DNA of 48,203 bases from Desulfuromonadaceae bacterium. GTDB taxonomy: Bacteria > Desulfobacterota > Desulfuromonadia > Geobacterales > Pseudopelobacteraceae. Of the stretch, positions 27,216 to 35,476 are shown one piece after another; position 1 is the first letter of the stretch, and each line of letters starts with the position of its first letter. The notes beneath the pieces are model-generated. The model saw only the letters and a list, made by a program, of their open reading frames with translations. It was not told where the DNA came from and searched no databases. The DNA lies in contig JAQUIG010000018.1 in the NCBI GenBank assembly GCA_028683435.1, positions 1 through 48,203 of the forward strand, written 5' to 3'. Both the position numbers and the translations under genes were made by a program.

Positions 27216-27716
27216 ATGACCTCACAAGCTCTCGTAAAAATTGATAATTCAGCAAAGAATGACGAGCTGATCCAACTGGTCAGCTTCATGCTGGCCGATG
27301 AGGAGTACGGTGTTGAAGTCCTGAAGGTGCGCGAGATCATCCGCATGCCGACCATCACCAAAATGCCCAACGTACCGCAGCATGTTGAGGGGATCATCAA
27401 CCTGCGCGGCAAGGTTATCCCGATCATCTCCATGCGGAGACGTTTCGGCCTGATGGAGAACGAAAACAACAATCACACCCGCATCATCATCATGGACGTA
27501 GTCGGCAGTCTGACCGGTTTCATCGTCGATTCAGTCTCGGAAGTCATCCGCATCCACAGCAGCGAAATCCAGCCTCCCCCGTCGATGGTGCTATCTGGCG
27601 GCATCGGACAGGAGTTTATCACCGGAGTGTTCAACCACGCCGAACGATTGCTGATCATCATGGATATTGACCGGATGTTCTCGGAGGATGAACGGGAGAG
27701 TTTCAGTGAGATGTAG
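27216..27716 (+). CDS. cheW: CheW-like chemotaxis coupling protein
   Basis: A 166-residue CheW domain protein, which links chemoreceptors to the kinase CheA. Family features in order are LVSFMLADEEYGVEVLKVREI at the start of the first barrel, ITKMPNVPQHVEGIINLRG, then the conserved PIISMRRRFG and VDSVSEVIRI, and a closing FNHAERLLIIMDIDRMF. AAAGGAG precedes the ATG. There is no receptor, CheA or other che gene nearby, so this is an orphan copy; Geobacter-type genomes carry several che systems. A weak GGGG/CCCC hairpin before TCTTTT near 27750-27775 may end its transcript. Confidence 0.92.
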   Translation: MTSQALVKIDNSAKNDELIQLVSFMLADEEYGVEVLKVREIIRMPTITKMPNVPQHVEGIINLRGKVIPIISMRRRFGLMENENNNHTRIIIMDVVGSLTGFIVDSVSEVIRIHSSEIQPPPSMVLSGGIGQEFITGVFNHAERLLIIMDIDRMFSEDERESFSEM

Positions 27717-27774
27717 TAATGCTTCCGATGTAGATACGGCATAATATGGGGGACCAACAGAAACCCCTCTTTTG

Positions 27775-29127
27775 CTATCTACTACTTTGCGGCAGGCCGG
27801 TACAATCCCCGCGCTGCCGCAGTAACTTCCTCCCGATGGAGCGTAACGCCTTGTAGCACCCCCGCGGAGTTGAATCAAATACAATTACCGGGCAACCGAT
27901 CCGCCGTTCCAACTGATCCAGCGAAACGTCATCGAGAAACACGCCCTCCCCTTCTTTCAGCATCACGTCCGGTACAAGCAGACACGAGCCTACATTGTAA
28001 CCGGTCAGTGACGACGCGATATCGTTGCCGGCAACCAAGCCGCTTACAGTGATACTCGCCCCGAAGAGTTTGTTTTCAACCGCCAGAGGCACGATATCAA
28101 CGCCGCTCTTTTCAGCCAACTCTGCCAGAAATTCCCTTACAAATCCAAGCGCAGAGACGCCGGTGACAACCGTTGCCCGAAACGACCCAATAGGCCTGAC
28201 CCCCTTCAGCAACCGGACAGCCTCCTTCATAAAGAGCGGTACCATGCCGACACCGTTTTCGATCTGCGGAAAGTCGCCGTATTCTTTTATGTGGGGGAAT
28301 GGCAAACCGGCCTTGAGGTAAAACTCATCGGCCAGGAAAAGAAACGGCTGCCCCAGTTTTCTGCGCAGAGCCTCTGCCTGCAACTCCCAGCTTGATATGA
28401 AACCCTTGGCATATTCTGCATCGACCGGCGTCAACTGCGGCAAGTTTTGGCGATGGGCGGTCAGGCCAAGCGGTACTACCGCCAGCGATTGCACTGCGGG
28501 GTATAGACCGGCAAGATTGGTCACGGTGCGCCGCAGCTCTTCTCCGTCATTCAGCCCTGGGCAAAGCACAACCTGGGTATGCATGACAATTCGGGCGGCA
28601 GCCAGCCTCTGCAGCTGTTCCATAATAGGGGGAATGCCGACTTTGCCAAGCAGGTGCTCGCGCAGACCAGGATTAGTTGCGTGGACTGAAATATACAGCG
28701 GGGAGAGGCGCTGTTCGATGATGCGGTTCAACTCCGAGGCCTTGATGTTGGCCAGCGTGACGTAGTTTCCGTTTAAAAAGGAGAGGCGGTAATCCTCATC
28801 TTTGATGTAAAGCGGTTTACGGAGCCCTCGGGGAAGCTGGTGGACAAAACAGAAAAGGCAGTTGTTGGCGCAACGGGCGGGAGGGGGAGCAGAAAACGTC
28901 AGCCCGAGCGGCTCTCCTGCAGAGCGTTCGACCTCCAGTTCCCACAATTCTCCGTCCTGCTTTTCAATCTCCAGCAGCATCTCTTCTTCGGAAGCGGTGT
29001 AATAGCTGTAATCGATCAGGTCGCGCAGCGGCTCTCCGTTGACAGCAAGCAACCGGTCGCCCGCCACCAGTTCAAACCGGGCGGCAATTGAACCGGCTGC
29101 AACTGAATTAATTCGCAGAGCTGCCAT
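27775..29127 (-). CDS. DUF512 radical SAM protein with PDZ-like N-terminus
   Basis: A 450-residue protein from the ATG at 29127, chosen for the GGAGG site just upstream; in-frame codons further up look non-coding. Residues about 1-65 form a PDZ-like domain (GDRLLAVNGEPLRD). The iron-sulfur motif is CANNCLFC (Cys86, Cys90, Cys93; spacing C-x3-C-x2-C) within FCFVHQLPRGLRKPLYIKDEDYRLSF, a hallmark of the DUF512 family. The C-terminal half is the DUF512 domain, ending in VIVFDSTPRG. The family is widespread in anaerobes and sometimes placed next to the GTPase Der; its reaction is not known. Here it stands between cheW and hfq with no clear partner. Confidence 0.85.
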   Translation of the reverse strand: MAALRINSVAAGSIAARFELVAGDRLLAVNGEPLRDLIDYSYYTASEEEMLLEIEKQDGELWELEVERSAGEPLGLTFSAPPPARCANNCLFCFVHQLPRGLRKPLYIKDEDYRLSFLNGNYVTLANIKASELNRIIEQRLSPLYISVHATNPGLREHLLGKVGIPPIMEQLQRLAAARIVMHTQVVLCPGLNDGEELRRTVTNLAGLYPAVQSLAVVPLGLTAHRQNLPQLTPVDAEYAKGFISSWELQAEALRRKLGQPFLFLADEFYLKAGLPFPHIKEYGDFPQIENGVGMVPLFMKEAVRLLKGVRPIGSFRATVVTGVSALGFVREFLAELAEKSGVDIVPLAVENKLFGASITVSGLVAGNDIASSLTGYNVGSCLLVPDVMLKEGEGVFLDDVSLDQLERRIGCPVIVFDSTPRGCYKALRSIGRKLLRQRGDCTGLPQSSR

Positions 29128-29293
29128 CACCCCTCCACGAGTTACGGCAGGACCCGCCCGGGGAACGGGAAAATACCTGCAGCACCGCAACAACCGGCTC
29201 CACCGTCAGCATCCCGGCAATGCCTGAGAGCTGGCAGCCGAGCGCTGCGTACTGAATATTTTTAATGTTTTTTGGCATGGATTGTTATCGAGA

Positions 29294-29329
29294 AGCCCCC
29301 TCCCGGCCATATTGGCCAAGGAGGGGGCT
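29294..29329 (-). terminator. Strong hairpin after hfq, possible terminator
   Basis: AGCCCCCTCC (29294-29303) pairs with GGAGGGGGCT (29320-29329), with an inner GGCC/GGCC stem. On minus only TTC follows, so termination would be weak. It may instead protect the 3' end of the hfq message. Confidence 0.5.
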
Positions 29330-29337
29330 GGAGACCG

Positions 29338-29562
29338 TTAAGGGTGAAGTCGGAAGGCGCCATCCGCAGACGTTATGTTAGAAATGGCATGTTTGTAAAT
29401 CAGCATGTCACCGCCCGAATCGAGCAGTACCGAAAAATTATCGAATGACTTTATGTATCCTTCCAGTTTGTCACCCGACATCATAAGCGCGACAACCCGC
29501 ACCCGCTCCTTGCGGGCTTGATTGAGGTACTGATCCTGAATATTAAAAGGTGTCTTGGACAT
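29338..29562 (-). CDS. hfq: RNA chaperone Hfq
   Basis: A 74-residue Sm-like protein forming hexameric rings that pair small RNAs with messages. Sm1 spans about residues 8-45 with the conserved Gln9 in NIQDQYLN, Phe in IKSFDNFSVLL and Gly-Asp-Met after it. Sm2 has YKHAIS at 56-61, the RNA-binding KH pair. It lacks the long disordered tail of enterobacterial Hfq, as usual outside gamma-proteobacteria. It follows miaA by 5 bases in the common mutL-miaA-hfq order. Confidence 0.97.
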   Translation of the reverse strand: MSKTPFNIQDQYLNQARKERVRVVALMMSGDKLEGYIKSFDNFSVLLDSGGDMLIYKHAISNITSADGAFRLHP

Positions 29563-29567
29563 TGTCG

Positions 29568-30509
29568 TTACGCCTCCCGTCGCTCAAAAAATTCAATTGC
29601 ATGTTGTAGGATACTACCAAACTTCTCGGGATATTCAAACCACAATATGTCAGGATCCGCTTTGAACCAGGTAAGCTGGCGCTTGGCATAACGACGCGTA
29701 TCGCGTTTGATCAGACGGGCAGCTTCGCCAGCGGGCAGTATGCCACTCAGTTGGGCGATCGCCTCCTTATAGCCGATTGAGCGCATGGGCTTAAGATCAG
29801 CCCCGAATCCGCCGGTCAACAGCCCGTTTACCTCTGCGAGGAGACCAGCGGCGAGCATCCGTTCGACCCGTTCCTCTATCCGCTCGTACAACAACGCACG
29901 ATCAACTGCGATGCCGAACTGGAGTGTGTCGTAACGCCGGGAGGCAAAAGCATGCTCCTTTTGATAGCGGGAAAGCGGAATCCCGCTCAACTGATAGACC
30001 TCCAGGGCGCGTATGATGCGTACCAGATTGTTCGGGTGCAGTACGGCAGCCATATCGGGATCAATCTGCCGCAACTTCTCCAGCATGACCTCGTTGCCGA
30101 CTCTGCCGGCCTCATCCTGTAACGCCTGGCGAAGCTCGCCGGTCGCAGCCGGTGAATCGATAAGACCATGTAACAGTGCCCGGATGTAGAGGCCGGTCCC
30201 GCCGGCAACAATAACGCGCTTCCCCCGGCCGACGATATCTTTAATTGCAGCATCAGCGGCAGCAGCAAAGTCAGCGGCTGAGAAGGGTTGATCAGCATCG
30301 ACCACGTCGATCAGGTGGTGGCGGATCTCGGCTTGCTGGTCAACAGAAGGCTTGGCGGTACCGATGTCCAGTCTGCGGTAGATCTGCATCGAGTCGGCAT
30401 TGACAATTTCGCCATCCAGAGCATGCGCCAGCCGGAGGGCAAGCTCACTCTTGCCGGAAGCGGTCGGGCCGCAGATGAGAAGAATCTTGGTGGCTGGGAC
30501 CTGACTCAT
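29568..30509 (-). CDS. miaA: tRNA dimethylallyltransferase MiaA
   Basis: A 313-residue enzyme that transfers a dimethylallyl group to N6 of adenosine 37 in tRNAs reading U-starting codons. The P-loop GPTASGKSELA lies at about residues 14-24. The substrate motif NADSMQIYRRLDIGTAKPS and the VAGGTGLYIRALL block identify the family. RRYAKRQLTWFK near the C-terminus is the tRNA-binding signature. Its ATG overlaps the mutL stop codon (ATGA at 30506-30509) and hfq follows, the same order as in E. coli. Confidence 0.97.
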   Translation of the reverse strand: MSQVPATKILLICGPTASGKSELALRLAHALDGEIVNADSMQIYRRLDIGTAKPSVDQQAEIRHHLIDVVDADQPFSAADFAAAADAAIKDIVGRGKRVIVAGGTGLYIRALLHGLIDSPAATGELRQALQDEAGRVGNEVMLEKLRQIDPDMAAVLHPNNLVRIIRALEVYQLSGIPLSRYQKEHAFASRRYDTLQFGIAVDRALLYERIEERVERMLAAGLLAEVNGLLTGGFGADLKPMRSIGYKEAIAQLSGILPAGEAARLIKRDTRRYAKRQLTWFKADPDILWFEYPEKFGSILQHAIEFFERREA

Positions 30510-32332
30510 GTCCGTTTAAAAATCTTCTGCAGCTCCGCCAATGTCACCACGTGCGACACCGGCCTGCCATGCGGACAACTTGCGGCATAATCTGCCTGAT
30601 CCATCTGCTGAAGCAATTCCCGTATCTGTCGGTGTTCAAGTTGATGAACGCCTCGAATAACAGAGTGACAGGCAATGCGGGCAAGCAGGCTTTCCAGAAT
30701 CCCATTGAAAGCGGCGCTGGTTCCGAACCGCTCCAGATCAGCAAGAATATCACGGATCAGAAGGATCGGATCTTTTTGGGCGACGAGGCGGGGAACGGCT
30801 GAAACCATGATCGTTTTGCCGCCAAAAGGCTCCAATTCAAAACCGATTCCCGCCAGGTCCTGACTAAACCTGGCAGCCACGGCAACTTCACTGAACGAGA
30901 GTTCAACTGTTTCTGGAAACAGCAGCCGCTGCGACTCGACCACTCCGTCGTGACTCTGCTGTTTAAGAAGCTGATATGCCACTCTTTCACTGGCTGCGTG
31001 CTGGTCTATGACCACCAGCTCGGAAGCTGACTGGCAGAGAATATATTCGCTGTGAAACTGTCCTATAATAGTCAGAGAAGAGAAATACCCGGCTGATTCT
31101 GAGTGGAGCGGTTCCGGGTGGAATGGAGTAATCGATTCGGCGATAGTCATATTTTGTTGGGGTGATGCAATTAACGGTGCGGGACTTGTACTCTGGGGAG
31201 CGTGATCCCGCATCAGATTATGTTCAGAACGCTGCGGCATTGACAATGAAGCCTGGGCAGCGGCGGCGATCCGCTCGCGGTATGCCTGCCCTGCAGCCGC
31301 TGCGGGGATGTGTGAGATTGGAGCGGGTGACGCTGTCAGCCAGGGAGAACGGCGCAATATCTCCTCTATTGCCGCCTGAATAACGTCATGTACAACTGAT
31401 TGGCGTCTGAAACGGACTTCATGTTTGGTCGGGTGCACATTTACATCCACTTCACCCGGCGGGAGTTCAATAAACAGAGCGACAACCGGATAGCGACCAC
31501 GGTCGATGACGCCCCGGTAGGCCTGCATGACGGCGTGCTGTACAACCTTGTCACGAATGAAACGGCCATTGATATATGTATATATTGCCTGGGTACCGGA
31601 ACGCACCAGCGCCGGTGCGGAGACAAAACCTGTTACCGCAGCATATCCGTCTCCCCCCGTGACAGGATAAAGATGCTGAGAGCTCTCACGGCCGACAACC
31701 TGAGACAGTCGTCGCCGAAGGTCGCTGCACTGCAGCCGCAGCAGCTCCCGTTCATCACTTGTGCATAAAAACGCCACGTCAGGGCGGGAAACGGCCATCC
31801 GGGCAATAACATCGGCAACGTGGCCGATTTCGGTTTCGGCGCTCTTCATAAATTTCAGGCGGGCCGGCAGATTGTAAAATATCTGCTCAACCGTGATGAC
31901 TGTACCGGAAGCCATGCCGCATGCTCTGACATCCCGGACGCGCCCGCCCTCAACGATGATCTCGGTCCCTTCTGGAGATGCCGTTTCACGGGTGGCAAGC
32001 GAGAAGCGGGAAACCGAGGCGATCGAAGGGATCGCTTCGCCACGAAAACCGAGCGTCAGGATTTTATCCAAATCACTGTCTACCCTGATTTTGCTGGTGG
32101 CGTGTCGCTCCAGAGAAAGGAGGGCATCCTCGCGTGACATCCCATGCCCATTATCCGTAACGCGAATCCGCCGTCTGCCTCCGGCATTGATTTCTACAGA
32201 AATATCAGTCGCCCCGGCATCAAGTGAATTTTCGATCAACTCCTTTATGACAGAAGCGGGACGTTCAACAACTTCGCCGGCAGCTATCTTGTTGGTAAGG
32301 GTTTCCGGCAGTATGGTTATGCGCTGGGACAT
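30506..32332 (-). CDS. mutL: DNA mismatch repair protein MutL
   Basis: A 608-residue mismatch-repair ATPase that couples MutS to downstream nicking. The N-terminal GHKL ATPase has ENSLDAGAT, DNGHGM and GFRGEAIPSIASV. A long polar linker (about residues 345-420) is followed by the C-terminal dimerisation domain. The C-terminus resembles endonuclease-type MutL: DQHAASERVAYQ is the DQHA-x2-E-x4-E metal motif with the last Glu changed to Gln, and CPHGRP is the zinc-associated motif. So nicking activity is likely but one motif residue is unusual. mutS is not in the window. A strong terminator ends only 18 bases before the start codon. Confidence 0.95.
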   Translation of the reverse strand: MSQRITILPETLTNKIAAGEVVERPASVIKELIENSLDAGATDISVEINAGGRRRIRVTDNGHGMSREDALLSLERHATSKIRVDSDLDKILTLGFRGEAIPSIASVSRFSLATRETASPEGTEIIVEGGRVRDVRACGMASGTVITVEQIFYNLPARLKFMKSAETEIGHVADVIARMAVSRPDVAFLCTSDERELLRLQCSDLRRRLSQVVGRESSQHLYPVTGGDGYAAVTGFVSAPALVRSGTQAIYTYINGRFIRDKVVQHAVMQAYRGVIDRGRYPVVALFIELPPGEVDVNVHPTKHEVRFRRQSVVHDVIQAAIEEILRRSPWLTASPAPISHIPAAAAGQAYRERIAAAAQASLSMPQRSEHNLMRDHAPQSTSPAPLIASPQQNMTIAESITPFHPEPLHSESAGYFSSLTIIGQFHSEYILCQSASELVVIDQHAASERVAYQLLKQQSHDGVVESQRLLFPETVELSFSEVAVAARFSQDLAGIGFELEPFGGKTIMVSAVPRLVAQKDPILLIRDILADLERFGTSAAFNGILESLLARIACHSVIRGVHQLEHRQIRELLQQMDQADYAASCPHGRPVSHVVTLAELQKIFKRT

Positions 32333-32350
32333 GGCAGCTCCGGCTTGTAC

Positions 32351-32380
32351 AAAAAAAGAGCGGGGGAGATCCGCTCTTTT
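32351..32380 (-). terminator. Intrinsic terminator of the prmA-rsmE operon, just before mutL
   Basis: AAAAGAGCGG (32354-32363) pairs with CCGCTCTTTT (32371-32380); on minus the stem is followed by seven T. It lies about 105 bases after the zinc-ribbon gene and 18 bases before mutL. Confidence 0.85.
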
Positions 32381-32485
32381 AGTAAGTTCAAAGTCATTTT
32401 GATGTGTATTACTTGCAGAAAATGGCTTCGGTAACGCACTTATCCTGTTTATAAGACTAGGGAGAATCCAAGTAGTAACGACTAA

Positions 32486-33067
32486 TTACTTTGTAGATTT
32501 TTCTTTTGTATCCCCGAACAGGGAATCGAAGTCATCGGCGCTCTCTTTGTTGCCGTGTGCCGCATCGGCAGCCGGCGTGTCATCCCAAGAGAAGTTTTCC
32601 AGATCAAATTCCCCAGGCCCTGAAGAGGACTCCGACATCTTTGCTGCTGCAGGATCAGTAGCCCTGTCCCCCTTAGCAGCGGCAAAGGAGGGTGATTCTT
32701 CGACCCGCGAAGTCGATTCCAGCAGATCGGCAAAAACATCATTTTCTGACTTTAGGCTGTTTGACTGGTTCATGTCTGGTGATGGCTCATCAAAATTAAA
32801 CGGGTCATTATTGAGACCGGCAGGTACGGATGAGTTATCGGGCAGATCAAACGAAAACATGTCGTCAGGTGTGTCAGCAATGTCACCCGTATGGTCAGCT
32901 GCACTTTCAGCCAACCGCAGTTCGGCCGCCAGCTTTTCCTTTGCTTCCTGCGGGAGGAGCAGTGAAGTAATTGAATAGGTTAGTTTGTAACCGGTCAGGT
33001 CGCTGGAGCACTTTTTACAGCTATCATAGTATTCAAAACTATTATACCCGCACTTGGGACATTTCAT
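32486..33067 (-). CDS. Zinc-ribbon protein with long acidic disordered tail
   Basis: A 193-residue protein from the ATG at 33067, chosen for the AAGGAG site 7 bases upstream. Residues 3-20 form a compact zinc ribbon: CPKCGYNSFEYYDSCKKC with Cys3, Cys6, Cys17 and Cys20. After a short helical segment (about 30-65), the remaining two thirds are rich in Asp, Glu, Ser and Pro, with repeated Phe-containing patches such as DMFSFDLPD, DPFNFDEP and DFDSLFGD. This suggests a disordered tail with short binding motifs. It follows rsmE by 24 bases in the prmA-rsmE operon. I do not recognise a family or a function. Confidence 0.7.
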   Translation of the reverse strand: MKCPKCGYNSFEYYDSCKKCSSDLTGYKLTYSITSLLLPQEAKEKLAAELRLAESAADHTGDIADTPDDMFSFDLPDNSSVPAGLNNDPFNFDEPSPDMNQSNSLKSENDVFADLLESTSRVEESPSFAAAKGDRATDPAAAKMSESSSGPGEFDLENFSWDDTPAADAAHGNKESADDFDSLFGDTKEKSTK

Positions 33068-33091
33068 TTGCGGCTCCTTCCCTGTCATCAG

Positions 33092-33838
33092 TCACATTTC
33101 ACCCCATATATACTGTATTATCGCCAGAATAGCAATACTTGCCGTTTCAGTCCGCAGTATTCTGGAGCCCAGTGAAACAGGCAGGAAACCGTGCTGTGAA
33201 AAATGACGCACCTCAAGGGGATCAAAACCACCTTCCGGGCCGATAGCAACGATCAATGATGCGGGTTTCCCTGCTGCAGAAAGCACATCTTTCAGTGAAT
33301 GTTCACGCTCCCCCTCCCAAAGAATCAGCCGGAGTTCCTGGCCCGAATCATTTGCCGCTTCGACGGCGCTTGGCCTCCAGGTCACTGCAGGGATATCGGG
33401 TCTCCCGCACTGCCGTGCAGCCTCCGTCGTAATTCGCTTCCACCGTTCAAGCTTGATGTTCTGCTGATCGTCTCGCACTTTAGCAACCGAGCGGCGGCCG
33501 CCAAACAGCAAAAAATCGTGAGCACCAAGTTCGGTCCCTTTTTGCAGAATCAGGTCAGTTTTATCACCTTTGGGCAGCCCCTGGCAGATCGTGATACGCG
33601 GAGCGGTAGAATCGCTCATGGCGGTCGGTCCGGACGAGGTGATTTTTACGGCAACCCACTCCTTGGCTACCTGATTGATCGTGCCGAAATGCACCATACC
33701 CTTCTCATCAGCCAACTGGACGGCATCGCCGGTCTCCAGGCGAAGAACCCGAACCATGTGATTGTAGATATCGCCATCAAAAGAGGCGTAGCCATCACGA
33801 ATAGCCCGTGAATTTATCATGAAACGCCGGGTACTCAT
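33092..33838 (-). CDS. rsmE: 16S rRNA (uracil-1498-N3) methyltransferase RsmE
   Basis: A 248-residue SPOUT-class methyltransferase that modifies U1498 in helix 44 of 16S rRNA. The start at 33838 gives MSTRRFMIN and overlaps the prmA stop as ATGA. The N-terminal PUA-like domain includes HMVRVLRLETGD. The knot domain has LPKGDKTDLILQKGTELG, the cofactor loop IGPEGGFDPLEV and the closing LGSRILRTETASI, all standard RsmE motifs. Pairing with prmA is common across bacteria and puts two ribosome methyltransferases in one transcript. Confidence 0.95.
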   Translation of the reverse strand: MSTRRFMINSRAIRDGYASFDGDIYNHMVRVLRLETGDAVQLADEKGMVHFGTINQVAKEWVAVKITSSGPTAMSDSTAPRITICQGLPKGDKTDLILQKGTELGAHDFLLFGGRRSVAKVRDDQQNIKLERWKRITTEAARQCGRPDIPAVTWRPSAVEAANDSGQELRLILWEGEREHSLKDVLSAAGKPASLIVAIGPEGGFDPLEVRHFSQHGFLPVSLGSRILRTETASIAILAIIQYIWGEM

Positions 33839-34764
33839 AATCCGTCTACATTCCGGTACAGCATTGCTACCCACTCTCCAGCAGACGCTGTCTTAACATA
33901 TTTCAGAGGCTGATTGGCAAACCCCTGACGAACCAGCGACTCCTTTTCCGCCAGGATTCCGGAGAGAATCAATGCCCCTCCTGGTTGCAGTCGCTCTGCC
34001 AGATGCGGCGCCAACCTCACTAATTCTTCAGCAAGGATATTTGCCAGTATGATATCAAATTTTTCCGTAAGCCCTTCAAGTGGTGCCGTACCACATTCCA
34101 CCTGTTCGGAAAGCTGATTCAGTGCAAGATTTTCACGTGCCACAATAATTGCATCAGGGTCGATGTCAAGCGCAAGTATCCGGCCGGCACCAAGCATGCT
34201 CGCCGCCATTGCAAGTATGCCTGAGCCGGTTCCCAGATCAAGCAGCGATGGTACTGTTAACAGAGGCTCCGCATCCATGACTCCTTCCAACATTTCTAGG
34301 CAGAGGCGCGTCGTTTCGTGGCCACCGGTACCAAAGGCCATCCCGGGATCTATACGGATAACCAGATCACCCAGCAATTCCGGCACATCCTCCCAAGTTG
34401 GAACAATAAGGAGGCGCTTTCCGACTCTAAGCGGCTTGAAATGGACCTTCCAACTACTGCTCCAATCTTCTGCATTAACCGTAGACAGCGTGGGGGAGCC
34501 AAAATGCGCTTCAGGATGCCTGCTGTGAAGTTGTGACATAAATGTTTCAAGCTCGTGCATCTTCGGCGCGGGGTCACTCTCTGCAGAAAGGTAGGCTTTA
34601 ATCACCACCCGTGTTGGAGCGGGTATCTCGCTCGTTGAAAAAGCATCTACACAGCGGTTGTCAACACAGACGCCTTTACCCGACAGATCTGTTAAAAACT
34701 CAGCGACGACATCGCCATGTTCTTCGGGTACTTCGCACGCAATTTCAAGCCAGGAATCAATCAT
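33835..34764 (-). CDS. prmA: Ribosomal protein L11 methyltransferase PrmA
   Basis: A 309-residue class I methyltransferase that trimethylates ribosomal protein L11 at several amino groups. The N-terminal substrate domain (about 1-125) begins MIDSWLEIACEV. The linker and catalytic domain have GMAFGTGGHETTRLCLE, the cofactor motif LDLGTGSGILAMAA and IDPDAI, and the catalytic-loop NILAEEL. Motif order and length match the family. It is the first gene of the prmA-rsmE-zinc-ribbon operon, with its promoter presumably in 34765-34850. Confidence 0.95.
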   Translation of the reverse strand: MIDSWLEIACEVPEEHGDVVAEFLTDLSGKGVCVDNRCVDAFSTSEIPAPTRVVIKAYLSAESDPAPKMHELETFMSQLHSRHPEAHFGSPTLSTVNAEDWSSSWKVHFKPLRVGKRLLIVPTWEDVPELLGDLVIRIDPGMAFGTGGHETTRLCLEMLEGVMDAEPLLTVPSLLDLGTGSGILAMAASMLGAGRILALDIDPDAIIVARENLALNQLSEQVECGTAPLEGLTEKFDIILANILAEELVRLAPHLAERLQPGGALILSGILAEKESLVRQGFANQPLKYVKTASAGEWVAMLYRNVDGL

Positions 34765-34801
34765 GTATAAACTCGTATGGAAGAGGTAGTAATTACCTTG
34801 T

Positions 34802-34840
34802 GAAAAGTAGCAGATGCACCATCCACTGACAATAGAAAAG
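34802..34840 (+). repeat. Dispersed 39-base repeat, copy 1
   Basis: The first 29 bases match the copy at 41524 at 25 positions (GAAAAGTAGCA, GCACCA and CTGAC are shared); the rest aligns with a one-base gap. The two copies are 6.7 kb apart and bracket the metal / Fe-S island in the same orientation. Confidence 0.45.
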
Positions 34841-34995
34841 TCTGGACTGCCGTATGATTAGTAGCATAAGTGCTACGATAAATTCTATCCACAGTCGCGT
34901 AACTACAACTATTTTAATGGCAAGTCCCACAAACAATTGAACACATAACATTGCCAATACAGGAAGTTATGATAGAATTCTTGTTCAAGTTTTTC

Positions 34996-35011
34996 TGGCC
35001 CGGTTGTTGCT
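34996..35011 (+). promoter_or_regulatory. sigma-54 promoter match upstream of the Gly/Cys-rich gene
   Basis: TGGCCCGGTTGTTGCT fits TGGCACG-N4-TTGCW with one mismatch and correct GG-GC spacing. It lies 141 bases before the start at 35152, on the same strand. Confidence 0.6.
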
Positions 35012-35151
35012 AAATATATCAGCAGAGCAAATAGCCGGAGCAAACACGAAAACAGCTGACACAAGATGGAATATCAGAGAGTCAGGTAGAAAATGGATAA
35101 CGGGATTCGCTTTCTACTGCCGACAAAATCCAGAGTAAAAGGAGGTTTAAT

Positions 35152-35421
35152 ATGCCACGAGGAGATGGAACAGGTCCAAGAGGAACAGGGGGAGTGACAG
35201 GCAGGGGAGCGGGCAACTGCGTTGGTGAAGGCGGCCAGAGTAGTGGACGAGGACAGGGCAAAAGTGGCGGGGCTTATGGCCCAGGAGGTGATTGTGTTTG
35301 TGTTTCGTGCAATACTCACATACCCCATAAGGCAGGGGTATCCTGCACCGATTTAAAATGCCCTACGTGTGGCAAAACCATGGTTCGCGAAGAGATGTAC
35401 AACGATAGGGAAAAAAGCTGA
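35152..35421 (+). CDS. Gly/Cys-rich small protein of the MPRGDGTGP (DUF5320-like) group
   Basis: An 89-residue protein. The N-terminus MPRGDGTGPRGTGG-VTGRGAG is the signature of small Gly-rich proteins that commonly sit beside NifX/NifB-type iron-molybdenum cofactor-domain proteins in anaerobes. The C-terminal half is Cys-rich: Cys48, Cys50 and Cys53, then Cys65, Cys70 and Cys73 in KCPTCGKTM, which could bind zinc or an iron-sulfur cluster. AAAGGAGG precedes the ATG. A sigma-54 match lies upstream. Its function is not known. The NifX-like domain encoded at 38991 in the same gene run fits the usual association. Confidence 0.72.
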   Translation: MPRGDGTGPRGTGGVTGRGAGNCVGEGGQSSGRGQGKSGGAYGPGGDCVCVSCNTHIPHKAGVSCTDLKCPTCGKTMVREEMYNDREKS

Positions 35422-35476
35422 TACTGATTAGCTACATCTAATCTTATAAGGATTGTATAATCCAAAGGATCATTCT

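Larger units (their letters stand above)
34765..35151 (+). other. Intergenic region with sigma-54 site, hairpin and repeat copy
   Basis: A 387-base AT-rich gap between divergent genes. It contains a 39-base repeat copy (34802-34840), a small perfect hairpin GTAGCA-TAAG-TGCTAC (34861-34876), and the sigma-54 site at 34996. No protein-coding frame looks convincing. Confidence 0.5.

Noticed and set aside
29110-29278. 56-codon minus-strand frame (begins MPKNIKNIQYAALG) upstream of the DUF512 gene
   Set aside because: No ribosome site and it overlaps the DUF512 start; the hydrophobic middle is suggestive but not enough to call a gene.
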